The notes: generated by a model from the sequence alone, not told the origin. Numbered from the stretch's first letter, positions 8,497-17,411 are shown. The stretch: 64,000 bases of DNA from an uncultured Clostridia bacterium (GCA_948852945.1 CAQPBJ010000001.1:62001-126000); one strand, 5' to 3'. A program made the numbers and translations.

Positions 8497-9384
8497 ATGG
8501 ACAATCAACAAAATAGGGCAAATATAAACTGGTATCCAGGTCATATGGCAAAAACTAAGAGGCAAATGATAGAAGACTCAAAACTAATAGATGTAGTAGT
8601 AGAAATATTAGATGCACGTATACCAAAATCAAGCCAAAATCCAGACATAGCAGAAATTATTAAAAATAAAAAAAGAATAATAGTACTAAATAAAAGCGAT
8701 TTAGCAGATGAAAAAGAAACAAGAAAATGGATAGAATATTTTAAGAAAAAGAATATAACCGCAATAGAAGCGGATTCTAATCAAGGAAAAGGAATTGAAC
8801 AAGTAAAAAAATCAATTGAAAATATAATGGAAGCAGAATTAAAAGCTCAAAATGAAAAAGGCAGAATTAGAAAAACAATAAGAGTCATGATTATTGGTAT
8901 ACCTAATGTAGGAAAATCATCATTCATAAATAGAATATCAAAGAAAACTACAATGACAGTAGGAAATAAACCGGGTGTAACTAAACAAAAACAATGGATA
9001 AGAATAGGAAATCAGATAGAATTATTAGACACTCCAGGTGTACTTTGGCCTAAATTTGAAAGTGAAGAAGTAGGATTAAATTTAGCATATACAGGAAGTA
9101 TCAAAGACGATGTACTAGAAAGAACAGAAGTTGCATATACACTAATTCAATATTTAGATAAAAATTATCCAGAAAAATTATATGAAAAATATAAAATAAC
9201 AACAGAAAATCTAGAAAAAATAAAAAATCACCCACAATATTATCTTGAACTAATGTACCTAATTGGAAGAAAAAGAGGAGCATTAATATCAGGAGGAAAT
9301 ATAGATGAAGAAAAAGTTGCAAATATAATATTAGATGATTTTAAAAATGGCAAAATAGGAAAAATAACACTTGAAAAAGTGTAA
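8497..9384 (+). CDS. rbgA: Ribosome biogenesis GTPase RbgA (YlqF)
   Basis: A 295-residue circularly permuted GTPase. The G4 motif NKSD (residues 64-67) precedes G1 GIPNVGKSS (about 134-142) and G3 DTPG, as in RbgA. The N-terminal INWYPGHMAKTKR is the family signature. RbgA binds the late 50S precursor and promotes its maturation with proteins such as L16. It starts behind AGGAAGTGAAAAT and is followed 15 bases later by mrnC, another RNA/ribosome maturation gene. Confidence 0.95.
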   Translation: MDNQQNRANINWYPGHMAKTKRQMIEDSKLIDVVVEILDARIPKSSQNPDIAEIIKNKKRIIVLNKSDLADEKETRKWIEYFKKKNITAIEADSNQGKGIEQVKKSIENIMEAELKAQNEKGRIRKTIRVMIIGIPNVGKSSFINRISKKTTMTVGNKPGVTKQKQWIRIGNQIELLDTPGVLWPKFESEEVGLNLAYTGSIKDDVLERTEVAYTLIQYLDKNYPEKLYEKYKITTENLEKIKNHPQYYLELMYLIGRKRGALISGGNIDEEKVANIILDDFKNGKIGKITLEKV

Positions 9385-9399
9385 AAAGAAAGGAACAAA

Positions 9400-9801
9400 A
9401 TGGAGTTAATAGAAAGAAAAAAAGACGAAACAGAAGTCAATTTGTTATCACCACTAACATGGGCATATGTAGGAGATGCAATCTATGAACTATACATACG
9501 AACCAATTTAGTAAATAAAACAAAACTAAAGCCACATAAATTACATATAGAATCTATAAAATATGTAAAAGCAAAGGCTCAAGCAGACATATTAAAAAGA
9601 TTAATGGATGATTTAACAGAAGAAGAAAAAGAAATTGTAAGAAGAGCAAGAAATGCAGAGAATCATCATTTACCTAAGAATGCAGACCCAGAGGATTACA
9701 TGTATTCAACAGCATTTGAAGGATTAGTAGGATATTTATATTTATCTAAAAAAGACGAAAGACTAAAAGAAATTTTAGAAAAATGTATAATAGAAGAATA
9801 A
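9400..9801 (+). CDS. mrnC: Mini-ribonuclease 3 (23S rRNA maturation)
   Basis: A 133-residue RNase III catalytic domain without a dsRNA-binding domain. AYVGDAIYELYIR and the later EDYMYSTAFEGLVGYLYL carry the acidic metal-binding residues. MrnC trims the ends of 23S rRNA precursor in the 50S particle. It lies with rbgA in a ribosome assembly operon and ends within a strong terminator hairpin. Confidence 0.95.
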   Translation: MELIERKKDETEVNLLSPLTWAYVGDAIYELYIRTNLVNKTKLKPHKLHIESIKYVKAKAQADILKRLMDDLTEEEKEIVRRARNAENHHLPKNADPEDYMYSTAFEGLVGYLYLSKKDERLKEILEKCIIEE

Positions 9802-9831
9802 GCTACAGGTTGATGCAGCTTATTCTTTTTT
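9793..9831 (+). terminator. Terminator after mrnC
   Basis: AAGAATAAGCT and AGCTTATTCTT arms around ACAGGTTGATGC, followed by T6. The stem overlaps the mrnC stop codon. Confidence 0.85.
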
Positions 9832-9909
9832 GGTATTTAATTAGACAAAGTTATGTAAACATGATATAATAAGCAATATACGACATTTGAAGAATAGGAG
9901 AGAAGAGAT

Positions 9910-10197
9910 ATGTTGCATCCTGAAATGGAGCGGTTTCGCGTAATGCGAGACCAAGTACACACAGAAGAATTGGAAAAAAGAATGCAATGTGATGAATTTG
10001 ATCCAAGCTTCTACTTAGAAGGAAGCGAAGAACAGCAGATGTACATTAAGGGACACGAAGATGGACTGGAAGCAATACCAGGGAAAAGTGTTTTCTTTTT
10101 GGAACTTGCTGGAAGCATGAGAAAAGCGTATGCACATGGCTTTCGTACAGGAGAAAATATCAAAACCAATCAGGCATTAAGCTCCGATTACGAATAG
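9910..10197 (+). CDS. Uncharacterised 95-aa protein, GC-rich single-gene unit
   Basis: No family is recognised. The protein is acidic and soluble, with GSEEQQMYIKGHEDGLEA and SMRKAYAHGFRTGEN segments. Base composition is clearly higher in GC than the flanking genes, and codons rare elsewhere in the window appear (CGG, CGC, CTG, GAG). It stands alone, with a TAGACA/TATAAT promoter upstream, a GGAG-containing ribosome binding site (AATAGGAGAGAAGAGAT), and a GC-rich terminator directly after the stop. It is one of ten such units in this window. Confidence 0.7.
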   Translation: MLHPEMERFRVMRDQVHTEELEKRMQCDEFDPSFYLEGSEEQQMYIKGHEDGLEAIPGKSVFFLELAGSMRKAYAHGFRTGENIKTNQALSSDYE

Positions 10198-10203
10198 TCA
10201 AAA

Positions 10204-10243
10204 GCAAAACCACCAGCTGAAATTTAAGCAGGTGGTTTTGCAT
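10204..10243 (+). terminator. Terminator of the 95-aa gene unit
   Basis: CAAAACCACC and GGTGGTTTTG form a perfect ten-pair stem. Confidence 0.8.
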
Positions 10244-10255
10244 ATATTAAAAAAT

Positions 10256-10293
10256 AATAAAAGGATTTGAAAATAAAACCTCAAATCCTTTAT
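10256..10293. terminator. Terminator downstream of tRNA-Glu (minus strand)
   Basis: AAAGGATTTGA and TCAAATCCTTT form a perfect 11-pair stem. On the minus strand this follows the tRNA gene. Confidence 0.7.
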
Positions 10294-10312
10294 TTATAGG
10301 CAATTTATAGCC

Positions 10313-10387
10313 TGGTGACCCCTACGGGAATCGAACCCATGATTCCACCTTGAGAGGGTGGCGTCTTAGCCGCTTGACCAAGGGGCC
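10313..10387 (-). tRNA. tRNA-Glu (anticodon CTC)
   Basis: On the minus strand a 75-base cloverleaf can be drawn: acceptor GGCCCCT/AGGGGTC, anticodon stem CCACC/GGTGG with loop CTCTCAA (anticodon CTC), and T-loop GGTTCGATTCC. The 3' CCA is encoded. It decodes GAG, a codon uncommon in the AT-rich genes but frequent in the GC-rich units. Confidence 0.93.
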
Positions 10388-10467
10388 ATAATCAGTACTT
10401 ACTATTTATACCACAAATAGTAGGTTTTCGTCAATAGAAGAGAAAAGAAAAAATATTTTATTTTTTG

Positions 10468-10528
10468 CGAACAAATGTATTGACAAAAAACAAAATAGAA
10501 GTATAATATTTATACAAACAAACGTACG
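10468..10528 (+). promoter_or_regulatory. recN promoter with two LexA-like boxes
   Basis: A TTGACA (10480-10485) and a TATAAT (10502-10507) with a 16-base spacer form the promoter. CGAACAAATGTAT overlaps the -35 box and CAAACAAACGTACG lies after the -10 box. Both share AACAAAYGTA and resemble the Firmicute LexA box (CGAAC-N4-GTTYG type) with a few mismatches. RecN belongs to the SOS regulon in many Firmicutes, so LexA control is plausible but inferred. Confidence 0.5.
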
Positions 10529-10539
10529 GAGGTATAATT

Positions 10540-12150
10540 ATGATAGGTACATTACATATTAAAAATGTTGGGATTATAGATGATATAAGTATTAACTTAA
10601 ACGAAGGATTTAACGTATTTACAGGTGAAACAGGAGCAGGAAAAACATTAATAATAGATTCATTACAAGTATTAGCCGGAGGTAGATTTTCTAAAGAAAT
10701 AATTCGACATGGAGAAAAAAGTTCATTTATTGAAATGCTAGTATATGTAAATAATGAAGAATATATAATATCAAGAGAAGTAAATATATCAGGAAGAAAT
10801 ATCTGCAAAATAAATGGAAGATTAACAACAGTAAATGAATTAAAAAATTTTATGAAAAAGGTAATAGATATTCATGGACAGCAAGACAACCAAACAATAT
10901 TAGAATCCTCTAGTCATATAAAGTTCTTAGATGATTTTATTGGTAAAAATATAGTTGAAATAAAAAAAGAATATCAAGAAAAATATAATAGATATATACA
11001 AATAAAAGAAGAACTAAGAAAAAATTATGGTGACGATAAAGAAAAACAAAGAAAGTTAGACTTATTACAATACCAATTAAATGAAATTGAAGAAGCAAAT
11101 TTATATGAAGGTGAAGAAGAAGAACTAGACGAACAAATTAAAAAATTAATGAACTTCGAAAAAATACAAAAAAACTTAGAAGAGTCACATTATAAATTAG
11201 AAGAAGGAATTTTAACAGAGCTAAACACAGTAATAAGATCAATAGAAAAAATAAGTGATTATGATAAAAACTACGAGAAAATATTAGAACAGATCCAAAA
11301 TGCTTATTATAACTTAGAAGAATCAGAAAGAGACTTATATAACTATAAAGAAAATGTATATTTTGATGAAGAAGAAAAATCAAACATAGAAACAAGAATT
11401 GATTTAATACAAGGACTAAAAAGAAAATATGGAAATAATATATCAGAAATACTAGAATACATGGAAGATGTAAAAAAACAATTAAATGATATAGAAAACA
11501 TGTCAGAATATATTGAAAGAATAAAAAAAGAAAAACAAAAAATAGAAGAAGAATTAGAAGAACTATCAAATAAAATGCATCAACTACGAATAGAATTTGC
11601 TAAAAAAATGTCAGAAGAAATTAATGAAGAACTTAAAGATTTGGAAATGAAAAATGCAAAATTTTCAGTAAAAATAGAATACCGAGAAGAATTCAATACA
11701 AATGGAAAAGACAATATAGAGTTTTTAATTCAAACTAATATTGGTGAAATTGAAAAACCATTAATAAAAATAGCATCAGGTGGAGAGATGTCAAGAATAA
11801 TGTTAGGAATCAAAAAAGTATTAGCTGATATAGATGAAGTGCCAATATTAATATTTGATGAAATAGATACAGGAATTAGTGGAATAGCAGCCAAAAAAGT
11901 TGGAATCAAAATGAAAGAAATATCAAAAAAACATCAAGTAATATGTGTAACACATTTAGCTCCAATAGCTGCTAAAGGAGATTATAATTATTTTATACAA
12001 AAAGAAGTTAAAGATAATAAAACTAATACAAAAATAGAACAATTAGATGAAGAAGGAACTTTAAAAGAAATAGCTAGAATAGCATCAGGAGAGATAAATG
12101 AAATCTCAATAAATCATGCTAAAGAACTTAGAAAAGAAAAAGTTGCATAA
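10540..12150 (+). CDS. recN: DNA repair protein RecN
   Basis: A 536-residue SMC-like ATPase. Walker A GETGAGKT lies at residues 29-36. A long charged coiled coil occupies about residues 140-365, and the C-terminal head carries ASGGEMSR (ABC signature) and DEIDTGISG (Walker B). RecN gathers broken DNA ends at the start of double-strand-break repair. It is somewhat shorter than the usual 550-570 residues because the coiled coil is compact. The start follows an ACGGAGGTATAATT ribosome binding site and the promoter with LexA-like boxes. Confidence 0.95.
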   Translation: MIGTLHIKNVGIIDDISINLNEGFNVFTGETGAGKTLIIDSLQVLAGGRFSKEIIRHGEKSSFIEMLVYVNNEEYIISREVNISGRNICKINGRLTTVNELKNFMKKVIDIHGQQDNQTILESSSHIKFLDDFIGKNIVEIKKEYQEKYNRYIQIKEELRKNYGDDKEKQRKLDLLQYQLNEIEEANLYEGEEEELDEQIKKLMNFEKIQKNLEESHYKLEEGILTELNTVIRSIEKISDYDKNYEKILEQIQNAYYNLEESERDLYNYKENVYFDEEEKSNIETRIDLIQGLKRKYGNNISEILEYMEDVKKQLNDIENMSEYIERIKKEKQKIEEELEELSNKMHQLRIEFAKKMSEEINEELKDLEMKNAKFSVKIEYREEFNTNGKDNIEFLIQTNIGEIEKPLIKIASGGEMSRIMLGIKKVLADIDEVPILIFDEIDTGISGIAAKKVGIKMKEISKKHQVICVTHLAPIAAKGDYNYFIQKEVKDNKTNTKIEQLDEEGTLKEIARIASGEINEISINHAKELRKEKVA

Positions 12151-12197
12151 AAAAGTATTATTTTCCCAAACTAATATAAAGAAAGAGGTGAATATTA

Positions 12198-12635
12198 GTG
12201 GAAAATAATAATTTAAATGTTTTAGATGAAGTTAACAAAGGTGCTACAATGGGAATGGACGCAATCAAATTTATTGAAGAAAAAAATCATGATGCGAAAC
12301 TAGAAGAAGCTTTAAAAGTGGAATATGGAAAATATAAACATATATCAGAAAGAGTAAACAATTTATATTCCGAATATACAACTGTAAAAAAGCCACATGA
12401 AACCAGCCAAATGAATAAGATGATGACATGGTATGGAGTGCAGATGAGAACAATAACAGATGATACTCCATCTAAGCTATCAGAATTACTAATGCAAGGA
12501 ACAAATATGGGAATTATAGAAGGAAGACGTTTATTAAATAACAATACAAGAATAAAAGAAGACGTAAAAAATATACTAACAGACTTTGTTGAAATGCAAG
12601 AAGATAGTATAGAAACATTAAAAAAATTTCTATAA
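12198..12635 (+). CDS. Uncharacterised helical protein (DUF2383-like)
   Basis: A 145-residue, entirely helical protein starting at GTG behind AAAGAGGTG. The layout (MDAIKFIEEKN, LEEALKVEYGKYKHIS, later TWYGVQMRTIT and FVEMQEDSIETLKKFL) suggests a ferritin-like four-helix bundle of the DUF2383 kind. I do not see clear di-iron ligands. It lies 47 bases after recN and may share its transcript. Confidence 0.5.
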   Translation: MENNNLNVLDEVNKGATMGMDAIKFIEEKNHDAKLEEALKVEYGKYKHISERVNNLYSEYTTVKKPHETSQMNKMMTWYGVQMRTITDDTPSKLSELLMQGTNMGIIEGRRLLNNNTRIKEDVKNILTDFVEMQEDSIETLKKFL

Positions 12636-12713
12636 TACAAAAAATCAAACTAACATATAGACAAAAAAATAATAATATGTTATCATACCAAAACTGTAAT
12701 ATGTATATTTAAG

Positions 12714-12818
12714 TCATCGGAGGACAGGTGCACCGTATTGCACGAGGTTACAAAATCTCATGTCAGAAAAGATGCCTGAGTAGGCTCAGTTATTTATCTA
12801 AATAACGAGCCTTTTATA
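12714..12818 (+). promoter_or_regulatory. Putative guanidine-IV (mepA-type) riboswitch with terminator
   Basis: A structured leader lies between a TAGACA/TATCAT promoter and the MATE gene. GGTGCA/TGCAC and GAG/CTC hairpins sit inside a GACA/TGTC and CATC/GATG closing arrangement. A terminator follows (AGGCTC-AGTTATTTA paired with TAAATAAC-GAGCCT, then TTTT). GCCTGAGTAGGC just before it could form an alternative stem that blocks the terminator. Guanidine-IV switches are known upstream of MepA/MATE exporters, and the layout fits. The class assignment is from context and partial recall of the motif, not a model search. Confidence 0.55.
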
Positions 12819-12857
12819 TTGCATAAAAGTAGAAATAAAAGCGAAAGGAGAATACAA

Positions 12858-14189
12858 ATGAAAATACAGTTATCAGAGCACTTTACATATAGAAAACTAA
12901 TAAAATTTACAATTCCAACAATAATAATGATGATCTTTACATCAATATATGGAATAGTAGACGGAATATTTGTATCAAATTGTGTTGGTTCTGATGCTTT
13001 TGCAGCAGTAAATTTAATAATGCCAGCACTAATGATTTTAGGAACCTTCGGATTTATGATTGGAACAGGAGGAAGTGCTCTAGTTTCAAAAACGATAGGA
13101 GAAGGAGATAAAGAAAAAGCAAATAGATTTTTTTCAATGTTAATATATTTACTAATTATAATAGGTGGATTATTAACCATTATAGGAATACCACTAGTAA
13201 AACCGATAGCAAGACTAATAGGAGCAAAGGGAAATATGTTAGAATTATGTACAACATATGGAAGAACCTTACTATTATTTTTAATTCCATTTGTACTACA
13301 AAATAGTTTTCAAAGCTTCCTAATAGTAGCTGAAAGACCAACATTTGGATTAATTATTTCGATAATAACTGGTGTACTAAATATGTTCCTAGATTTTATA
13401 TTTATATATGTTTTAAAAATGGGAGTATTTGGAGCAGCTTTAGCTACAGGAGTAAGTCAATTAATAGGAGGAATGGTTCCATTAATATATTTTATAAAAC
13501 CAAATAAAAGTCCATTAAAACTAACAAAAACAAAATTTAAAGGAAAAGCGATATTACAAGCCTGCACTAATGGATCATCAGAAATGCTAACAAACCTATC
13601 AATGTCACTTGTAAATATGCTATTTAACCTACAACTTATGAAATATGCAGGAGCTGACGGAGTGATAGCATATGGAATAATAATGTATGTAGGATTTATA
13701 TTTACAGGTACATATCTAGGATATTCAATAGGCACAGCACCAATTATATCTTATCATTATGGAGCTGAAAATACAGAAGAACTAAAAAATTTATTAAAGA
13801 AAAGCTTAATTTTGATAACAATAACATCAGTAACAATGACAGTAATAGCAGAAATATTATCAAAAGTGCTAGCATCAATATTTGTAAGCTACGATATAGA
13901 ACTATTACAAATTACTACAAGAGCAATAAGATTGTTTTCAATATCATACATAATTAGTGGATTTAATATATTTAGTTCATCATTTTTTACCGCATTAAAT
14001 AATGGAGTTGTTTCAGCAATAATTTCATTTATGAGAACACTAGTATTCCAAATAGCAATGATATATATACTTCCAATTATCTTAGGAATAGATGGAATTT
14101 GGCTTGCAGTAACTTTTGCAGAAGTATTATCATTAATAATTAGTATAATGTTCTTAGTTAGAAATAAAAAAAGATACCAGTATGCATAA
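12858..14189 (+). CDS. MATE family efflux transporter (MepA-like)
   Basis: A protein of about 443 residues with twelve hydrophobic segments. The N-terminal YRKLIKFTIPTIIMMIFTS and GIVDGIFVSNCVG segments and the mid-protein GTYLGYSIGTAPIISYHYGA are characteristic of the DinF/MepA branch of MATE exporters. It sits in the cytoplasmic membrane and would export organic cations by Na+ or H+ antiport. The ATG at 12858 follows GAAAGGAG with correct spacing; an upstream in-frame start at 12819 lies within the riboswitch terminator tail and is rejected. Expression is likely controlled by that riboswitch, which points to guanidine or a related cation as the inducer. Confidence 0.92.
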   Translation: MKIQLSEHFTYRKLIKFTIPTIIMMIFTSIYGIVDGIFVSNCVGSDAFAAVNLIMPALMILGTFGFMIGTGGSALVSKTIGEGDKEKANRFFSMLIYLLIIIGGLLTIIGIPLVKPIARLIGAKGNMLELCTTYGRTLLLFLIPFVLQNSFQSFLIVAERPTFGLIISIITGVLNMFLDFIFIYVLKMGVFGAALATGVSQLIGGMVPLIYFIKPNKSPLKLTKTKFKGKAILQACTNGSSEMLTNLSMSLVNMLFNLQLMKYAGADGVIAYGIIMYVGFIFTGTYLGYSIGTAPIISYHYGAENTEELKNLLKKSLILITITSVTMTVIAEILSKVLASIFVSYDIELLQITTRAIRLFSISYIISGFNIFSSSFFTALNNGVVSAIISFMRTLVFQIAMIYILPIILGIDGIWLAVTFAEVLSLIISIMFLVRNKKRYQYA

Positions 14190-14276
14190 TATATAAAATG
14201 CACAAACACCAACAGACTAGACCTTTTAAAGTAAATATGATATAATAAAAAAAGCTTTTGCAACAAAGGAGGTAGC

Positions 14277-14474
14277 ATGATGCAAAAGAATATACGGAAA
14301 GATGTCGACAGTGCATCAAGCAAGGGGATAGTTTCCCAATCCGAAAAAAGCAGCCAAAGAATTGCTAAAGAGATGGTTGTACAGCATAAATGCGAAGAAT
14401 ATTTCTGCTGTGAACAGAGCTCTTTTTGCAACAACGGCGAAGCGTGCTGTATTAGTTCGCACAGCACACGCTAA
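14277..14474 (+). CDS. Uncharacterised Cys-rich 65-aa protein, GC-rich single-gene unit
   Basis: No family is recognised. The C-terminal half has seven cysteines (KCEEYFCCEQSSFC and EACC), suggesting metal or disulfide binding. The base composition exceeds that of its neighbours, and it uses CGG (codon 7). An AAAGGAGGTAGC ribosome binding site, an AT-rich promoter ending in TATAAT, and a GC-rich terminator make it a free-standing unit. Either of two adjacent ATGs could be the start. Confidence 0.65.
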   Translation: MMQKNIRKDVDSASSKGIVSQSEKSSQRIAKEMVVQHKCEEYFCCEQSSFCNNGEACCISSHSTR

Positions 14475-14482
14475 AAGCGAAA

Positions 14483-14524
14483 CAGCAGCCCACCTGTGTA
14501 AATAGGTGGGCTGTTGTTTTTATT
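14483..14524. terminator. Terminator of the 65-aa gene unit, bidirectional
   Basis: ACAGCAGCCCACCT pairs with AGGTGGGCTGTTGT around GTGTAAAT and is followed by T5. It may also serve sigK on the opposite strand. Confidence 0.85.
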
Positions 14525-14568
14525 ATATACTAAATAATTATAGTAAAAGTTTAATTTGTGTTTTAATT

Positions 14569-15270
14569 TTAATCATCTTTAAATTCTTTAGAAAGTTTAG
14601 CAATAGCTTTAGTCTCAATACGTGAAACATATGACCTAGAAATACCAAAAATCTTTGCCACTTGATTCTGAGTCAAAGGAGCAGAGTTATTTAATCCAAA
14701 TCTGAGAATAAGTATTTCTTTTTCTCTAGGCTGTAAAAGTGAATCCATTTTTTTATAAAGTTTACTTTGTTTTAATTTTAAATCAATAGCTTCTTCAATA
14801 CTACGTTCATTATTTTCTAAAATTTCTTGAAGAGTTATAACATTATCATCTTTATCTTTACCAATAGGTTCGTTAAGATATACTTCTGCATTCAGTTTTT
14901 TAGAATTTCTAAAAAACATAAGAATTTCATTTTCAATACAACGTGATATATATGTAGATAACTTCACACCTTTGCTAAAATTATAACTATTAATCCCTTT
15001 AATAAGTCCAATAGTACCAATAGAAATCAAATCATCAAGACTGGCAGAAGCAGAAGAATATTTTTTAGCAATATGAGCAACCAATCTTAAATTCCTTTCA
15101 ATTAAAACATTTTTTGACTCAATACTTCCTTTTTCAAATTCTTTCAAATGAAATTCTTCTTCTTCACTAGAAAGTGGGTCAGGAAAAAGAGCATTATTAG
15201 ATATATAACCAACTAAAAAAATAGATGAATTAAGAAAATTAAAAAAACACGGAATAGATAATACAAGCAT
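14569..15270 (-). CDS. sigK: RNA polymerase sporulation sigma factor SigK (with pro-sequence)
   Basis: A 233-residue sigma-70 factor. The first ~20 residues (MLVLSIPCFFNFLNSSIFLV) are hydrophobic, matching the membrane-bound pro-sequence cleaved by SpoIVFB, and are followed by GYISNNALFPDPLS. Region 2 has NLRLVAHIAKKY and DLISIGTIGLIKGIN; region 4 ends with NQVAKIFGISRSYVSRIE. These match SigK better than SigE. SigK drives late mother-cell genes for coat and cortex. The gene is intact, with no intervening skin-type element. The start follows CTGGAGGTCTACT. Confidence 0.92.
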   Translation of the reverse strand: MLVLSIPCFFNFLNSSIFLVGYISNNALFPDPLSSEEEEFHLKEFEKGSIESKNVLIERNLRLVAHIAKKYSSASASLDDLISIGTIGLIKGINSYNFSKGVKLSTYISRCIENEILMFFRNSKKLNAEVYLNEPIGKDKDDNVITLQEILENNERSIEEAIDLKLKQSKLYKKMDSLLQPREKEILILRFGLNNSAPLTQNQVAKIFGISRSYVSRIETKAIAKLSKEFKDD

Positions 15271-15466
15271 AGTAGACCTCCAGATATCTATATAAAAATA
15301 TATGAGATTAAAATAAAAAAGTGCGTGTCAACATTAAAATAAACTTGTCATAAAATGTCCATATGGCATAAAGTAAGGTTAAAAATTATTTATCACTTGA
15401 TACAAAATTGAAAAAATACAGCCAATATGCTATAATATATGTATCACAACATAAGGAGGTAGCTAT

Positions 15467-15742
15467 ATGGATAGCGAATTAACACGGAGCAGGATCAAAC
15501 AGATGGAGTATGACTCACCACTTCCGTGGGAACACGAAGGCAAAATGAAACACTATGAAGAAGTTTTCATCAACCCCGGAGGAGAGGAAACTCACGAAAA
15601 AGCGCAGGAACACCTGAAAGCCATCCAGAAGGCACACCCGGAAAGCAGCGGCTGGTATTGCCCCTGTGGACATGAAGGTGTGTTCAAGGATGAAACTGAT
15701 GGCAAGTGGTATGCTTACCGCCATCACGCTCAGTATGTCTAA
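15467..15742 (+). CDS. Uncharacterised 91-aa protein, GC-rich single-gene unit
   Basis: No family is recognised. The segments WYCPCGHEGVF and WYAYRHHAQYV suggest a small zinc-binding or aromatic-rich fold; only one CxC pair is present. It is much richer in GC than its neighbours and uses CGG (codon 7). The promoter TTGAAA, 17 bases, TATAAT lies upstream, the ribosome binding site is ATAAGGAGGTAGCTAT, and a strong GC-rich terminator follows. Divergent from sigK. Confidence 0.7.
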   Translation: MDSELTRSRIKQMEYDSPLPWEHEGKMKHYEEVFINPGGEETHEKAQEHLKAIQKAHPESSGWYCPCGHEGVFKDETDGKWYAYRHHAQYV

Positions 15743-15758
15743 TCCAGAAAAAAGCTAC

Positions 15759-15800
15759 GCCCCCGGCTGTTACCAATTCAGCCGGGGGTAATTCTATTTT
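15759..15800 (+). terminator. Terminator of the 91-aa gene unit
   Basis: CCCCCGGCTG and CAGCCGGGGG form a ten-pair GC stem around TTACCAATT. Confidence 0.9.
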
Positions 15801-15876
15801 AAAAAGACTTTACTAAGAACTAAATTTGTTATAAAATTTAATAGCTGATAAATAATAAATAAAGGTTGTATCAAAA

Positions 15877-16758
15877 ATGAAAGAACTAGAAGAATGCACA
15901 TTATGCCCATTTAAATGCAAAGTAAATAGAAATAAAAACGAATTAGGAAGATGCCGAGCGGGAAATAAAATTAAAATAGGCTTATATTCACTTCACTATG
16001 ATGAAGAACCATGTATAAGTGGAAAATCAGGTTCAGGAACAGTATTTTTTAGTAACTGTAATTTAAAATGTGAATTTTGCCAAAATTATAAAATAAGTTG
16101 TGAATCAAAAGGTGAAGAAATATCAATAGAAAAATTATCAGAAATATTTTTAGAGCAACAAAATAATGGAGCTAATAATATAAATTTAGTAACAGCTGTA
16201 CCATACATACCACATATATTAGAAGCAATAAAAAAAGCAAAAGAAAAAGGACTAAATATCCCGATTCTTTATAATACAAGTGGCTATGAAAATATAGAAA
16301 CACTAAAGATGCTTGAAGGATATATTGATATATACTTACCAGATTTTAAATACTATGATAACGACTTGGCAATGCGTTTGTCAAAAGTAAAAGACTATAG
16401 AGAAAAAGCCGAAGCAGCAATTTTAGAAATGAAAAGACAAGTTGGAGAAAATATATATGACCAAAATGGAATAATGCGAAAAGGATTAATAATAAGACAT
16501 TTAGTATTACCAAACAATATACAAAATTCAAAAGATATTTTAAAATGGATAAAAGAAAATTTAGGAGAAGAAACAACAATTAGTTTAATGGCGCAATATT
16601 TTCCAACATACAAAGCTTTAGAAAATAAAGAAATAAATAGGAAACTAACAAAAGAAGAATATGAAGAAATAGAAAACTATTTATATGAATTAAATCTTAA
16701 AAATGGATATATTCAAGATTTAGAAGATGAAGAAGAAAAATATGTGCCAAAATTTTAA
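15877..16758 (+). CDS. Radical SAM protein, PflA-like (COG1313/PflX type)
   Basis: A 293-residue protein. The N-terminal CTLCPFKCKVNR and GRCRAG cysteines are followed by the radical SAM motif CNLKCEFCQ (CxxxCxxC), then PILYNTSGYE and IYLPDFKYYD. This order is typical of the COG1313 branch related to pyruvate-formate-lyase activating enzyme. The partner that would be activated is unknown and no glycyl-radical enzyme is nearby. Note the normal use of CGA for arginine here, in contrast to CGG. rdgB follows 12 bases downstream. Confidence 0.88.
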   Translation: MKELEECTLCPFKCKVNRNKNELGRCRAGNKIKIGLYSLHYDEEPCISGKSGSGTVFFSNCNLKCEFCQNYKISCESKGEEISIEKLSEIFLEQQNNGANNINLVTAVPYIPHILEAIKKAKEKGLNIPILYNTSGYENIETLKMLEGYIDIYLPDFKYYDNDLAMRLSKVKDYREKAEAAILEMKRQVGENIYDQNGIMRKGLIIRHLVLPNNIQNSKDILKWIKENLGEETTISLMAQYFPTYKALENKEINRKLTKEEYEEIENYLYELNLKNGYIQDLEDEEEKYVPKF

Positions 16759-16770
16759 GGAGGAATGATT

Positions 16771-17397
16771 ATGAAAATAATATATGGAACAAGTAATGAA
16801 GGAAAAATAGCAGACATGAAAAGAATAATAACAGAAAACAACATTGACATAGAAATATTAACTGCAAAAGATATAGGATTTGATAAAGATATAATTGAAG
16901 ATGGAAAAACATTTGAAGAAAATTCAGAAATAAAAGCAAAAGCAATTGCGGAATACTGTAATGAAAATAATATAAAAGGAATAGTAATAACAGATGATGC
17001 AGGATTATGTATAGATAAACTAAATGGAGAACCAGGAGTATATTCAGCAAGATATGCAGGAGACCATGCACCACAAATAGAATGTATTAACAAAATATTA
17101 GACAAAATGAAACAATACGAAAATATGGAAGAAAGAACATGCCAATTTGTATGTGTGTTAACAGCTATTATATTAGCAACAGGAGAAAAAATAGTTGCAA
17201 GAGGAGAATGCAAAGGAAGTATAGCAAAGGAACATGGTAAATTAGGAGGATTAACATATAGTCCAATATTTATACCATATGGATTTACTGAACCAATGAG
17301 TAACATGCCAAAGGAAAAATATGAAAAACAACACAACCATAGAAATATGGCAACAAAAGAAATAATAAAAAATTTAAAAGAAAGAAAAATATTATAA
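16771..17397 (+). CDS. rdgB: XTP/dITP diphosphatase (RdgB/HAM1)
   Basis: A protein of about 208 residues with TSNEGKIADMK at the N-terminus and ITDDAGLCIDKLNGEPGVYS in the middle, the Ham1 nucleotide-binding loops. The usual serine of DDSGL is alanine. The C-terminus has KLGGLTYSPIFIPYG and HRNMATKE. It hydrolyses deaminated purine triphosphates (ITP, dITP, XTP) and so keeps them out of DNA and RNA. AAGGAGG is spaced for the ATG at 16771; the ATG two codons earlier is too close. Confidence 0.93.
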   Translation: MKIIYGTSNEGKIADMKRIITENNIDIEILTAKDIGFDKDIIEDGKTFEENSEIKAKAIAEYCNENNIKGIVITDDAGLCIDKLNGEPGVYSARYAGDHAPQIECINKILDKMKQYENMEERTCQFVCVLTAIILATGEKIVARGECKGSIAKEHGKLGGLTYSPIFIPYGFTEPMSNMPKEKYEKQHNHRNMATKEIIKNLKERKIL

Positions 17398-17411
17398 TAT
17401 AGAATAAAAAT

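Noticed and set aside
11138..11569. 143-codon minus-strand frame inside recN
   Set aside because: Leu/Phe/Ile-rich shadow of the coiled-coil coding sequence, with no ribosome binding site and no recognisable domain.
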